Assembly (NCBI GenBank): GCA_905221605.1
Contig: CAJNDS010002281.1
Location: forward strand, 1 to 64,000
Origin: Symbiodinium natans
Lineage: Eukaryota; Sar; Dinophyceae; Suessiales; Symbiodiniaceae
Length of the DNA stretch: 64,000 nt
Direction: 5' to 3'
Made by a program: the position numbers and the translations under genes
Notes under the pieces: generated by a model
Seen by the model: the letters and a program-made list of their open reading frames with translations, nothing else
Databases searched by the model: none
What the model was told of the DNA's origin: nothing
Part shown: piece after piece, positions 51,602 through 61,205 of the stretch
How positions within the stretch are numbered: position 1 is the first letter of the stretch
Layout of the letters: every line of letters begins with the position of its first letter

Positions 51602-53672
51602 TGCACCGGTGATTGAGTACGTTCCCAGTCTGGTGGTGTTTACCCGAAAGCAAGGGACAGGGAGGAGGCGTGCCCGTATCTGTGCATGTGGGAACTTTAT
51701 TTCGTCAACGGCAGCTACAGAATACGAAGGGCCAAGGTCCCTCAGTCGTCACTCGCTGTACGCTCCAGGTTTAGATTCAACTACATTTAGGTGTCAAGTG
51801 AGGCACGCAGCACATATGGTGTGGATCATCGCTGGCTTAGACATCTCCAAAGCTTTTCTGACGGCGCCGATGAATAGGGCGCAAAGAGAAGGGCGTCTGG
51901 TGGTGGTGCAGCCCCCAAGGGCGGCGGTGAAATTGGGTCTTTGCACAAAAGAGGAGCGGTGGATTGTGAGGAAGGCCTTGTACGGTTTGGCCGAAAGTCC
52001 TGCAGCATGGGTGGAGTGGCGAGACCAACGTCTTCAAGGCATGTCTTGGGTGTCAAAAGATGGACAAGCAATGAGCTTTCAGAGGTCCAACGCAGACCCA
52101 AGTCTGTTCCTTATAATGGCGCAAGAGAAGCCGGAAGGTGTAAGCAAGTTGGTGGGGACAATGGGTCTTTACGTGGATGATTTTTTGATGGCTGGGACTA
52201 TGACAGTGCTCCGGGAAGCCTTGGAACAGATCAGGAAGGAGTGGAAAACTTCTGAACCCGAGTTCTGTGGTCCAGGCTGTGGTGATGGATTCCTGAAGTT
52301 TTTGGGTGTCCAAATCTGGTATCGAAATGGCAGCTTCTTTCTCAACCAGGAGGACTTCGTGAGAGATTTGCTGAACCGAAGAGGGTATCAGATTGATGAA
52401 ACTGGAAAAGGTAGTAACCTGCCAATGGTGAAAGAAACTCCAGGTGAAGAAGAGGAGGTGGATATTCCCTCCCTGCGAGCGGCTCAAGGTGCCGTAGGGG
52501 AGTTCCTCTGGGTGGCAATCAAAACTCGACCTGATTTGGCTTTCTGCACAAGCCAGTTGTCTTTGTGGACATCCCGAAGGCCGCGATTTGTGGTTAAAAA
52601 GGCTGAGGAGGTATTTCGATACCTTGCTGCAACTCCAACGTTAGGCCTGACGTTTGGTGCAATCGCAACATGCGAAAAAGAAAGGAATGAGGTGTTGCGT
52701 TATGGGCGAGGCGTCAAGGTGGTGGAGTCTTACGCGGATGCCAGCTTTGCAGCAGGTGAAAATGAAAAGAGCCACTCAGGAGCGGTGGTAGTTTGGGGTG
52801 ATTGTCCGGTGATGTGGGCAACACAGAGACAATCAACCGTGGCGTTAAGTACTGCTGAAGCTGAATTACATGCGTCCATAGAGGGAGCAACGATGATTCA
52901 GTCGTGCACCCCTATAATTGCCGCTTTGGTTGGAACAGGTGAAGAATCGCTGCAAAAGGTGCTGTATACAGATTCGGTTTCGACGTGCTCAATCATTCAA
53001 TATCCTGCTGGTAGCTGGAGAACAAGACACCTGAGAATTCGAGCAGCTGGAGTCAGGTCTCTGGTGGACCGTGGTTACATGGTGATAGCGCATCTTCGTG
53101 GTGAGTATATGATTGCTGATCTGTTGACAAAATTGATGAGTGGACAGGTTTATGCAAAGCAAAAGGCACTTTGGGGTCTCCAACTGTTAGTGCAAGGAAC
53201 TGACTTGAAAAGGGCCTCTCTTGCAATGGCGGTCATGATGGTGGCTGCATCCCTGCAAGGGATGGCAACAGGTGGAGAAGAAGTGTCAGCTGCTGGTTTC
53301 TTTTGCTCAGAAGAAGGGGTGTGCCAGGTAGCCAATACATCTACGGTTATGGTTCTGGCTCAAGGTATTGAAATGGTTATCAACAATTCAGACCTTGTTG
53401 CGTATTTGGTGGCAGCAATCATAATCTGGGAATTGACATGGTGCCTCTTTCGGCGGCTGTACAAATGGCTGTGGATCAAGAAAGTGGTGGTTATTCCTGC
53501 GAGTGCCACTTTGTATACAACAGTGGGTGGGAACTGTATGCACGCAAGCAGTGACTGTGATGTTCTGCGATATTCACAGCCCAGGGCTAAGACGCTTTGT
53601 AAGCATTGCCTCAAGGATGGCTGGGTGGTGAATGCTGAGTTCCTTGGTGAGGAACGGGCCGCTGGAACGTAA
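51543..53672 (+). CDS. Copia gag-pol part 2: reverse transcriptase, RNase H, membrane/Cys tail
   Basis: A 709-codon frame opening with EVVEPTTQEKLDKL. Reverse transcriptase (RVT_2 type) has GLDISKAFLTAPM, KALYGLAESPAAW and the catalytic YVDDFLMAG (~residue 212). Copia RNase H follows, with KTRPDLAFCTSQLS, YADASFA, STAEAELHA and IADLLTK near 520. About 150 further residues follow: a hydrophobic segment (LVAYLVAAIIIWELTWCLF, ~620-640) and a Cys/His cluster (GGNCMHASSDCD, CKHC). Standard Copia pol ends soon after RNase H, so this tail is an accessory. Its role is unknown; an envelope-like or membrane-tethering part is only a guess. Confidence 0.85.
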   Translation: MEVVEPTTQEKLDKLAEEPNAPVIEYVPSLVVFTRKQGTGRRRARICACGNFISSTAATEYEGPRSLSRHSLYAPGLDSTTFRCQVRHAAHMVWIIAGLDISKAFLTAPMNRAQREGRLVVVQPPRAAVKLGLCTKEERWIVRKALYGLAESPAAWVEWRDQRLQGMSWVSKDGQAMSFQRSNADPSLFLIMAQEKPEGVSKLVGTMGLYVDDFLMAGTMTVLREALEQIRKEWKTSEPEFCGPGCGDGFLKFLGVQIWYRNGSFFLNQEDFVRDLLNRRGYQIDETGKGSNLPMVKETPGEEEEVDIPSLRAAQGAVGEFLWVAIKTRPDLAFCTSQLSLWTSRRPRFVVKKAEEVFRYLAATPTLGLTFGAIATCEKERNEVLRYGRGVKVVESYADASFAAGENEKSHSGAVVVWGDCPVMWATQRQSTVALSTAEAELHASIEGATMIQSCTPIIAALVGTGEESLQKVLYTDSVSTCSIIQYPAGSWRTRHLRIRAAGVRSLVDRGYMVIAHLRGEYMIADLLTKLMSGQVYAKQKALWGLQLLVQGTDLKRASLAMAVMMVAASLQGMATGGEEVSAAGFFCSEEGVCQVANTSTVMVLAQGIEMVINNSDLVAYLVAAIIIWELTWCLFRRLYKWLWIKKVVVIPASATLYTTVGGNCMHASSDCDVLRYSQPRAKTLCKHCLKDGWVVNAEFLGEERAAGT

Positions 53673-53830
53673 ACTTTTTCAAGTTCGAGGTGAAGAAATC
53701 CTCAATGGTAAGGGATTCGGCCAATGAGCTGAAGGGTCGTCCTGGAAGACGTAAAACCATAATGTGCATTTCAAGCAGCTGGCTGCTGCCTAAACGGTGG
53801 TTTTTGGCCCAGGATCTGCACCTCCAACGT

Positions 53831-53858
53831 GTCCTAGGAAATCCTAGGACAGGGGGAG
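53831..53858 (+). promoter_or_regulatory. Palindrome plus polypurine tract before the 3' terminal repeat
   Basis: gtcctaggaaatcctaggac is a perfect 9-bp inverted repeat around AA (53,831-53,850). It runs into the purine-rich aggacagggggag that ends at the first base of the 3' terminal repeat, the position expected for the plus-strand priming tract of an LTR element. Confidence 0.65.
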
Positions 53859-53931
53859 TGCGGAGCTGCTGCTGGTATTGTAGAAAAGAGTTAGTGTTGG
53901 GAGTTGAAAGGGTTAACAAACCCGGAAATCA
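53859..53931 (+). repeat. Copia element 3' terminal repeat (73 bp, TG...CA)
   Basis: Exact copy of 34,987-35,059, following the polypurine tract. Sequence after it (tgggattcctcgacc) does not match the telomere-type DNA before the 5' copy, so no target-site duplication is seen. Confidence 0.75.
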
Positions 53932-54089
53932 TGGGATTCCTCGACCAGGGGGCCGTCGAGGCTGGATTCCTGGACTAGGGGGCCGGGCCGTTAAGGGCGT
54001 CCAGGCAGGCTGGTTGCTCAATTTTGGGGCCGTTGCGAGGGCCCAATCACTCCCGTGCGCCTCCTCAGGGCCTGAGGTCCTTGCAGACG

Positions 54090-54400
54090 TTCAGGATTTA
54101 ATGTTCAGGGCGGCCGAACAGGGCAAGAAGCCTCGGCCCAAACAGGGTCGAGACGCTTTCTGAACCTCAATAATGCTTTCGAGCCTCAAGAGGGCTGGGC
54201 GATGGCAGATTGAAACGCGTGGGCCTCTAAGGCAGAGGGGCCGAAGCGTTTAGGATTTAGTGTTTAGGGCGGTCCAAACAGGTCCTTGGCCCGAGCAGGG
54301 TCGAGGTTACCACCAAGCGTTTTTCAAACCTCAATACATGCTTTCGAGCCTTAACTGGGCTGGGCGATGACGACTTGAAATGCGTCTTGGGTTGAGGTGA
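54090..54400. repeat. ~160-bp tandem duplication
   Basis: The block aggatttaatgttcagggcg...gctgggcgatg...gaaacgcgt recurs about 161 bp later with moderate divergence (aggatttagtgtttagggcg...). No coding motif. It lies between the Copia 3' end and the telomere-type arrays. Confidence 0.75.
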
Positions 54401-54427
54401 AAGCCCCCTCGAGGGGGGTTGGGGGGG

Positions 54428-54444
54428 TAAACCCTAAACCCTAA
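54428..54444. repeat. Short telomere-type repeat
   Basis: Two CCCTAAA units (taaaccctaaaccctaa) about 90 bp before the longer array. Confidence 0.85.
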
Positions 54445-54533
54445 GAATGGTTTGGGTGGCCGGGGCGGGTGTACGGCAACGCAAGCCCGCGGCCCGGGGT
54501 GCTTTACACCCGAGCGCGCGACCTTGCATGCAC

Positions 54534-54630
54534 ACCCTAAACCCTAAACCCTAAACCCTAAACCCTAAACAACCCTAACCCTAAACCCTAAACCCTAAAC
54601 CCTAAACCCTAAACCCTAAACCCTAAACCC
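54534..54630. repeat. Interstitial telomere-type array (CCCTAAA), ~13 units
   Basis: Near-perfect ccctaaa units with one irregular join (aaacaaccctaaccctaaa). It is followed immediately by a different AT-rich repeat, so this is internal, not a chromosome end. Confidence 0.95.
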
Positions 54631-54635
54631 TCTCT

Positions 54636-54670
54636 ACCATATAAATATTTATATATTTATATTTATATTT

Positions 54671-54702
<32 letters not shown>

Positions 54703-54703
54703 T
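54636..54703. repeat. AT-rich simple repeat (ATTTATAT, then AT run)
   Basis: Units of atttatat and acat lead into a pure (AT)n run, ending at a poly-C heptamer. Confidence 0.9.
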
Positions 54704-54704
54704 G

Positions 54705-55690
54705 TACCCCCCCAAGATCCACCCTTTTTCCTCCCTCTGTTGATAAGTTGTTGCTGTGTTGTTGATGTGCTACTTTACTTTTTCGTGTTTTAATATCCAA
54801 ACACATGATGATAAACGACACACAACACCATTACCTTAATTTACTTGACCCAGGCCCCGCGAATTTAAATTGTATTTAAAAAATTTAAATTAATTTGAAC
54901 ACGACCCGCAGAGGGGTACATGGGGGCCGCAGGGTGAAATGTGAAACGTGGGGGCCCACAGAGGGGTGTGGGGCCCGCAGAGGGCGTGAAATGTAAAACG
55001 TGGAGGCCCGCAGGAGGCGTGAAATGTGAAACGTCGGAGCGCAGGGAACGTGAAACGTGAAAAAAACGTGGTTTGAAAGGGCAGTGTTGGGCCTTCAGGG
55101 TTTCTGGTAAGGCTTGTAGAAGGGGCAGTAAAGGGCCTTTCAGGTCTAAGAGTCTTGGTGGGGGCAGTGAAGGCCATAAGGGGTGTAAAAGGGTTTAGAA
55201 GGGTAGAGTTTCACATTTTACAGCAGGAAAAAAGTGACTTTTGGCCAAGGTAAAGGCTTGCGAATTTTGGGGTTCAGGCCGGAAAAAGCGGGCCGCAACT
55301 TGTGACTTGTAGGAGTTGGGCCGGGAATTAAAGTGTAACTTTTCAGAAGCCGGAGCGGGAAAATGGAAGTGTAATTTTTTGGGGTCCTGACCAGGCCTCA
55401 AAAAAGTTACAAGTCTTTTAGGTTCGATCCCAAAAAACACGCTTTATTTTTCCGTTCCTAAAAGTTAACGGTCCGTTGTTGCAAAAAGTCTTCGTGTGGG
55501 CTGGGCGCCAAAGCCGCTTAATCTATTAAACGCACGGACAGCCATGCTTCTAGTGGAGAAAGTGCAGGTTTGTAAAGCAAAGAATCTTAACAGTGAGAAC
55601 TCGTGTTACATCCCTTAAGAAAAGAGAACTTGTGGCTGTGCACTTCCAACTACAGCCAGCTGTTGGCTTACTGCAAGCAGGATTCCAGCA
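54705..55690. other. No identified gene; G-rich degenerate repeats
   Basis: At about 54,900-55,060 short repeats of gtgaaatgtgaaacgtgg and gggcccgcagaggg recur. The rest shows only short frames without motifs. Confidence 0.5.
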
Positions 55691-55692
55691 GT

Positions 55693-56876
55693 ACTGTGGA
55701 GGTCACTTCGGCTTCCCTACCTTTTGGAGTCCTCTTTTTGTGTCTCCAAATCCACACACCTTTTACCACCCACACACTTCCACACTTGAACAGCCAGCAG
55801 AACCCAGCCGACATACACGCAAACGCACACCACCCTCCAAAGCCACTTTGCACCCACATAATGACACACACCACACTCCATGACACACTGCCAAAACGCC
55901 GAAACTACAACACACCCATTCACATGAAAAAAACAAGGTAAACACACACAGACACTTGCAAGGTCATTGTTTTTTGATTTGGTGTTACTTCTGAGACTCC
56001 ATGCGTCACCACCCTTTTCCCACACACTGAAACTTTCCTTGCACACTGAAGCCAAAGACATGCACCCGCAAACCAACCCACTTTGCAACCACAAATGCTC
56101 ACACACACACACACATCTACAACACTCTTGCACATGCACACACACAGAAAAACAGCCAAAACCACAAAATGCACATTCTTATGGATCTCTTAAGTTCCGA
56201 TTGCAATTTTTTTCAGGTTCATCAACAGCTTACCGGGCTGACAGCACTTACCAAAACACTTGCTGAACGATCTGTTTGTGTTTTGGTTTAGGGCGGTTTC
56301 TCGAAACTCTCTCTTTCTGAAGCTTGCAACTCAACCGAGAGATCATTCCGACAAACAAAGAAAACATTGAGCAAAAAGCAAGAGAAAAAAATTCTGTTCA
56401 GACGGGCAAGGCAATTTGAACTGAACAAAAAAAGTGTTGCTGTGCATGAATCTGCTGCTGAATCTGAAGAAAGTTGTCTAAGTTTCATGACTCTGGCTTC
56501 TTTCCAGTGTTTTCTTGATTTCTCCAAAGTTAAAAAAGAAAAACCAATGTTTTTGCAGTTCTTGCAAACATTGGAAAAAAAAAAACAATCACACTGACCT
56601 CTCCTCATTCATGGCCAGAACGACTTGAGAGTCGCCCAGCCTTATTTCCATTCCATTATTTAAGGCACACTGAAATTTGACAGAAGATTGAGCAGAAGAA
56701 ACTCTGCTTTCTTTCAGGCTGGGTGCCCTTAATTCTTTGTCTTTCGTTTTTGGTTGCACGTTGCAATTCTTCCCTGGATTCAGCACCATTCAACGAATTT
56801 TCAAAATTTCTGAGGTGTCCGAAAATGTTGAAAAAACCCTCAAAATCAACACTTGATCAGTCAAATTTGTTGAATT
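55693..56876 (+). repeat. Segmental duplication, copy 1 (~1.1 kb)
   Basis: Matches 57,731-58,831 with few differences, apart from an 86-bp segment (56,522-56,607) present only here. It begins actgtggaggtcacttcgg, contains a CA-rich middle and ends aaatttgttgaattt. Frames through it are not coding-like; they encode Thr/His-rich or Cys/Val-rich peptides. Confidence 0.9.
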
Positions 56877-56884
56877 TACTCTGG

Positions 56885-56982
56885 TGTTTCGCTCGCTTCG
56901 CTCGCACTTATTCACATTCTGGAAATACACTTTGCAATTTTCGAGTGGTTTGGCTTGGGCATCGCGCGCAGCCTTAACGAAT
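56885..56982 (+). repeat. 98-bp dispersed repeat, copy 1
   Basis: tgtttcgctcgcttcgctcg...ccttaacgaat, repeated at 59,261-59,358 with one difference seen (gcatcg/gcgtcg). Confidence 0.9.
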
Positions 56983-56992
56983 CAACACCACG

Positions 56993-57229
56993 GTTGAACT
57001 CGTCTCGTCCTGCAGTTGATTTCTGTCCAAACGGCACTGTCAGAGGCTTTTAAAAACACTTGTTTCAAAGCATTGAACTTTTCCAAGCTGCAGTTTTCAC
57101 CGATGTTGACTCTGCACCCTCCTCTTCTGCCTTCAGGCCTTGCACCAAAACCTGGAGAATCTGAAACCCAAGATGAGGGGCAGCAAAATTGATCGAAAAG
57201 GTAGGGAAGCTCCAGTGATCTCCACAGTT
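56993..57229 (-). repeat. Dispersed repeat, right copy of the 236-bp inverted pair
   Basis: Reverse complement of 33,203-33,438, near-identical over its whole length; small differences include gatcact for ggtcact. Confidence 0.88.
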
Positions 57230-57730
57230 AGAGAAAGTTCCGGTGCCAAACAAGTTCACACTTTGCCGTCTTGCTGCCTGCTGCTCTAATTTTGGGGGAA
57301 GACTGACACAAGACTTAGACTGGAACCGACTGAGAGGCTTATTTGTTTTACTCGCAACGAGGAGCTGTGAAAGCCAGATCTGGCTTCCCGTGTGTGAAAA
57401 CAACGCCGCAACTGGGCCCAAAAATGGCTCCTAAACTTGGGTTCCAATTTGAGGCTCCAACCTGGGTGGCCTTGTATGTTCACACAGGAAATCCAAAATC
57501 TAGGGCCCGTTTTCGGTGCCCAGAATTGAGCTGCTTTTGGAACCCATTTGAGTTCAATAATAATTGAAAATCAACTCACAGACAAACAAGATTGTTTCTA
57601 TTCGATACTGTTTGCATCAACACTTAAGAAAACAAAAACGCCGTCGATACGCGTGTTCTTGGCTAAACTTGTCTTTAGCTGGCATTCAAGACAAAGCACT
57701 CTTGCATTGTTCGCGTGCGATCTTTTTCGC

Positions 57731-58831
57731 ACTGTGGAGGTCACTTCGGCTTCCCTACCTTTTGGAGTCCTCTTTTTGTGTCTCCAAATCCACACACCTT
57801 TTACCACCCACACACTTCCACACTTGAACAGCCAGCAGAACCCAGCCGACATACACGCAAACGCACACCACCCGCCAAAGCCACTTTGCACCCACATAAT
57901 GACACACACCACACTCCATGACACACTGCCAAAACGCCGAAACTACAACACACCCATTCACATGAAAAAAAACAAGGTAAACACACACAGACACTTGCAA
58001 GGTCATTGTTTTTTTGATTTGGTGTTGCTTCTGAGACTCCATGCGTCACCACCCTTTTCCCACACACTGAAACTTTCCTTGCACACTGAAGCCAAAGACA
58101 TGCACCCGCAAACCAACCCACTTTGCAACCACAAATGCTCACACACACACACACACATCTCAACACTCTTGCACATGCACACACAGAAAAACAGCCAAAA
58201 CCACAAAATGCACATTCTTATGGATCTCTTAAGGTCCGATTGCAATTTTTTTCAGGTTCATCAACAGCTTACCGGGCTGACAGCACTTACCAAAACACTT
58301 GCTGAACGATCTGTTTGTGTTTTGGTTTAGGGCGGTTTCTCGAAACTCTCTCTTTCTGAAGCTTGCAACTCAACCGAGAGATCATTCCGACAAACAAAGA
58401 AAACATTGAGCAAAAAGCAAGAGAAAAAATTCTGTTCAGACGGACAAGGCAATTTGAACTGAACAAAAAAAGTGTTGCTGTGCATGAATCTGCTGCTAAA
58501 TCTGAAGAAAGTTGTCCAAGTTTCATGACTCTGGCTTCTTTCCAGTGTTTTCTTGATTTCTTCATGGCCAGAACGAATTGAGAGTCGCCCAGCCTTATTT
58601 CCATTCCATTATTTAAGGCACACTAAAATTTGACAGAAGATTGAGCAGAAGAAACTCTGCTTTCTTTCAGGCTGGGTGCTCTTAATTCTTTGTCTTTCGT
58701 TTTTGGTTGCACGTTGCAATTCTTCTCTGGATTCAGCACCATTCAACAAATTTTCAAAATTTCTGAGGTGTCCGAAAAATGTTGAAAAAACCTCAAAATC
58801 AACACTTGATCAGTCAAATTTGTTGAATTTG
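57731..58831 (+). repeat. Segmental duplication, copy 2 (~1.1 kb)
   Basis: Second copy of 55,693-56,876. It lacks the 86-bp internal segment and diverges abruptly after aaatttgttgaattt. Confidence 0.9.
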
Positions 58832-59260
58832 CCAGTTGTAAATGCTTTTAGTGGATCAGTAGCTTCTAGGCGGGAAGATCCACAAGTGCATCAATATTAA
58901 GTCACATCCTCTAACTCATCAGCACACCCGGAAGGAACTCCATACCACCTAACTTCTTCCGCGCTCTAAATTCACCACCTGGCACAACACGCACCTGACA
59001 TGGAAACGGTATGACAAAGCGTAAGAGTCACAGAGTTGGAAAAAATCAGAAAGGCTTCTTCGTTCTTGCTGAAAGTGGATTAAAGCTGCTTGTTTTGCAG
59101 ATTATCCACCTTGCGCTTCAATAACACAGAACCATCATTGTTTTGCCTAAGACTCTGTCTTTGTTCTGCTTGCACAATGGAAAACCACCAGTTGACAAAT
59201 TTTCTTCATTTCCTTAAAGGACCCACCTTTAAGTTCTTTATCGATTGTTGCAGCAGACAC
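58832..59260. other. No identified gene
   Basis: Unique sequence between duplicated blocks, with only short frames. Confidence 0.4.
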
Positions 59261-59358
59261 TGTTTCGCTCGCTTCGCTCGCACTTATTCACATTCTGGAA
59301 ATACACTTTGCAATTTTCGAGTGGTTTGGCTTGGGCGTCGCGCGCAGCCTTAACGAAT
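59261..59358 (+). repeat. 98-bp dispersed repeat, copy 2
   Basis: Second copy of 56,885-56,982. Confidence 0.9.
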
Positions 59359-59959
59359 ACAATGAATAGAAAACAACAAGAGAGAGCGGCAAAAACAATG
59401 TAGAAAAAAGTCAAGACCGTTTTCCTGAAAATGAGTTTAGGAAACACCCTAAAAGGCGGCACTGGTTAAGGGTGGGACCTGGGCGTGGGTGGGCAAAGGA
59501 AAATGGTGCGGCCGACACAAGGCCCCATTCTCAAAAGCTACGTGTGTTCCGAGGCCGAAACAACTCGCATCGAAACTGCCCAGGCGGCAAAATAATTGTT
59601 GCTGTCCCTCTCGCAAACCCTACACCCTACACTCTAATTCCCACTCAGTCCTGCTCAGGCCGTACCCGCCCTTTTCTAGGGTGCCTGGACCCAGAACTTC
59701 ACCCGACAGCCATTAGCACCCTATGCAAGGTTAAAGAGTTATGTTGAGCGTGACCCAGTGCCGGTGCAGCACCCCGCTTGGGGTGCCCCGCCTCCCTTAT
59801 CCGATTCTCAAGTATTATTCAAAAACTGTTTTGGCCTTCCAGCCGGACCCTGCCAGAGCGTCACGCAGGCGACTGCTCAGTTCCACTAACCAGCCGTGGG
59901 TTGGTTGTTCGACTTAGGGTTTTCAGGTTTCGGGTTGTTTTTTTTAGGGTTTACGGTTT

Positions 59960-60164
59960 TGGGGTGTTGTTCCGACAAATGGAAACACCCCATCGCTGGA
60001 ATGACTCAGATGTGGAATGACCACAGTTCTGGATTTGCACCGTGGTGGAAACCAAGATTTAATATTGTTGTGAATGGAAATTTCTCAAAGATTCGGTTGG
60101 AAACTGGACAACACTGGAACCTGGTTGAATCCAGTCAGAAAGCGACCCTTGAAAGCGTGTTGGA
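59960..60164 (+). repeat. 205-bp direct repeat upstream of the transposase, copy 1
   Basis: Begins with a hairpin (GGGGTGTT...AACACCCC, 8-bp arms, 15-nt loop) and continues to cttgaaagcgtgttgga. It repeats nearly identically at 60,908-61,112, ~0.95 kb away. It may mark the 5' boundary region of the Merlin-like element. Confidence 0.87.
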
Positions 60165-60907
60165 ACACCTTTCTTTTCAAGTTGTTTCCTGTCATGCTCC
60201 AGTTGTGCCTCAAATTCTGTTGTTAAGTTTCTGTCGCTGTCTTTCAAATCTCAAACTGTGCCTTCACTTGACTTGGTCAAGGCCGAGTTCTGTTCCGCCT
60301 GCTCCACAGACGCGGGTTAAAATTTGTTTCTCCACGGTAAGACTGGGTTAAGCCCTCTGGGTGAAATTGGGTGGAATCTGGGTTGTGTTTTTGAGTGTTT
60401 TTGCAACATGAAGTCGAGCAGTCGAGAAGAGGACTGTTGGAGTCAGAAAAAAGAGAGAGCAGCTTGGGGAAACAAGGGTTGCGAAAAGAAAGCAAGCCGT
60501 CACCATTCTGGCAACCGCGAGAGCGATCGAGGGCTCAAAGGGTGCTCTTGGGGCAGCGAAATTATCAAGAAGGCGAGCAGCAAGACGATGGAGTTGAGCC
60601 AGCAGTCGAGAAGAGGGTCAATGGAATCAAAAGAAAACAAGAGAAGCTTAAAGAGAGGCAAGAATTTGCCAAAACGAAAGGCAACTGGCACCGTTCCGAC
60701 AGCAAGCAGGAGTTGGTGATGGAGGAGGGAAGCTGGAGGGCTCAGGGAAGAACATCTAACTGTCGACTGAAGGGGCTCAGAGGTGCTATTGGAGCAAGTC
60801 GAAGTCGAAGACGATGGAGCCGAGCAGCAGCCGAGAAGAAGGGCCAATGAAATCAGAAAATGAACGAGAGACGCTTAGGGCGAAGCTCAAAGAGGCAAGA
60901 AATGCCT
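60165..60907. other. Degenerate repeats, no identified gene
   Basis: Between the two 205-bp copies lie imperfect repeats of cagtcgagaagagg...aatcagaaaa...aagctcaaagaggcaagaa. Plus-strand frames of 131 and 151 codons overlap here and encode Lys/Glu/Arg-rich peptides that track the repeat; I do not regard them as genes. Confidence 0.5.
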
Positions 60908-61112
60908 GGGGTGTTGTTCCGACAAATGGAAACACCCCATCGCTGGAATGACTCAGATGTGGAATGACCACAGTTCTGGATCTGCACCGTGGTGGAAACC
61001 AAGATTTAATATTGTTGTGAATGGAAATTTCTCAAAGATTCGGTTGGAAACTGGACAACACTGGAACCTGGTTGAATCCAGTCAAGAAAGCGACCCTTGA
61101 AAGCTTGTTGGA
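60908..61112 (+). repeat. 205-bp direct repeat upstream of the transposase, copy 2
   Basis: Second copy with the same 8-bp-arm hairpin at its start. It ends 94 bp before the transposase ATG. Confidence 0.87.
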
Positions 61113-61205
61113 CTTGCAGAGGGAACTGATACGTGTCACTCGGCTCAAAGTCTTTTTGAAAGTTCGGGGGCTTCGCATCCAGACTTCCAGCATCTTCCAC
61201 GTGCC

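Larger units (their letters stand above)
34987..53931 (+). mobile_element. Ty1/Copia-type retrotransposon with a nested DIRS-like element
   Basis: The unit runs from terminal repeat to terminal repeat (18.9 kb). After removing the nested element and the duplicated leader, the Copia element itself is about 10.3 kb. The gene order gag, protease, integrase, RT, RNase H is diagnostic of Copia. Extra domains are a methyltransferase-like segment before integrase and a putative dioxygenase between integrase and RT. Frames change at about 44,930, 51,145 and 51,540, so the copy is probably inactive unless these are programmed shifts. Confidence 0.85.

Noticed and set aside
58003-58330. Cys/Val- or His/Thr-rich frames in the duplicated 1.1-kb blocks
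   Set aside because: They arise from CA-rich sequence and are present in both duplicated copies without a recognisable domain.
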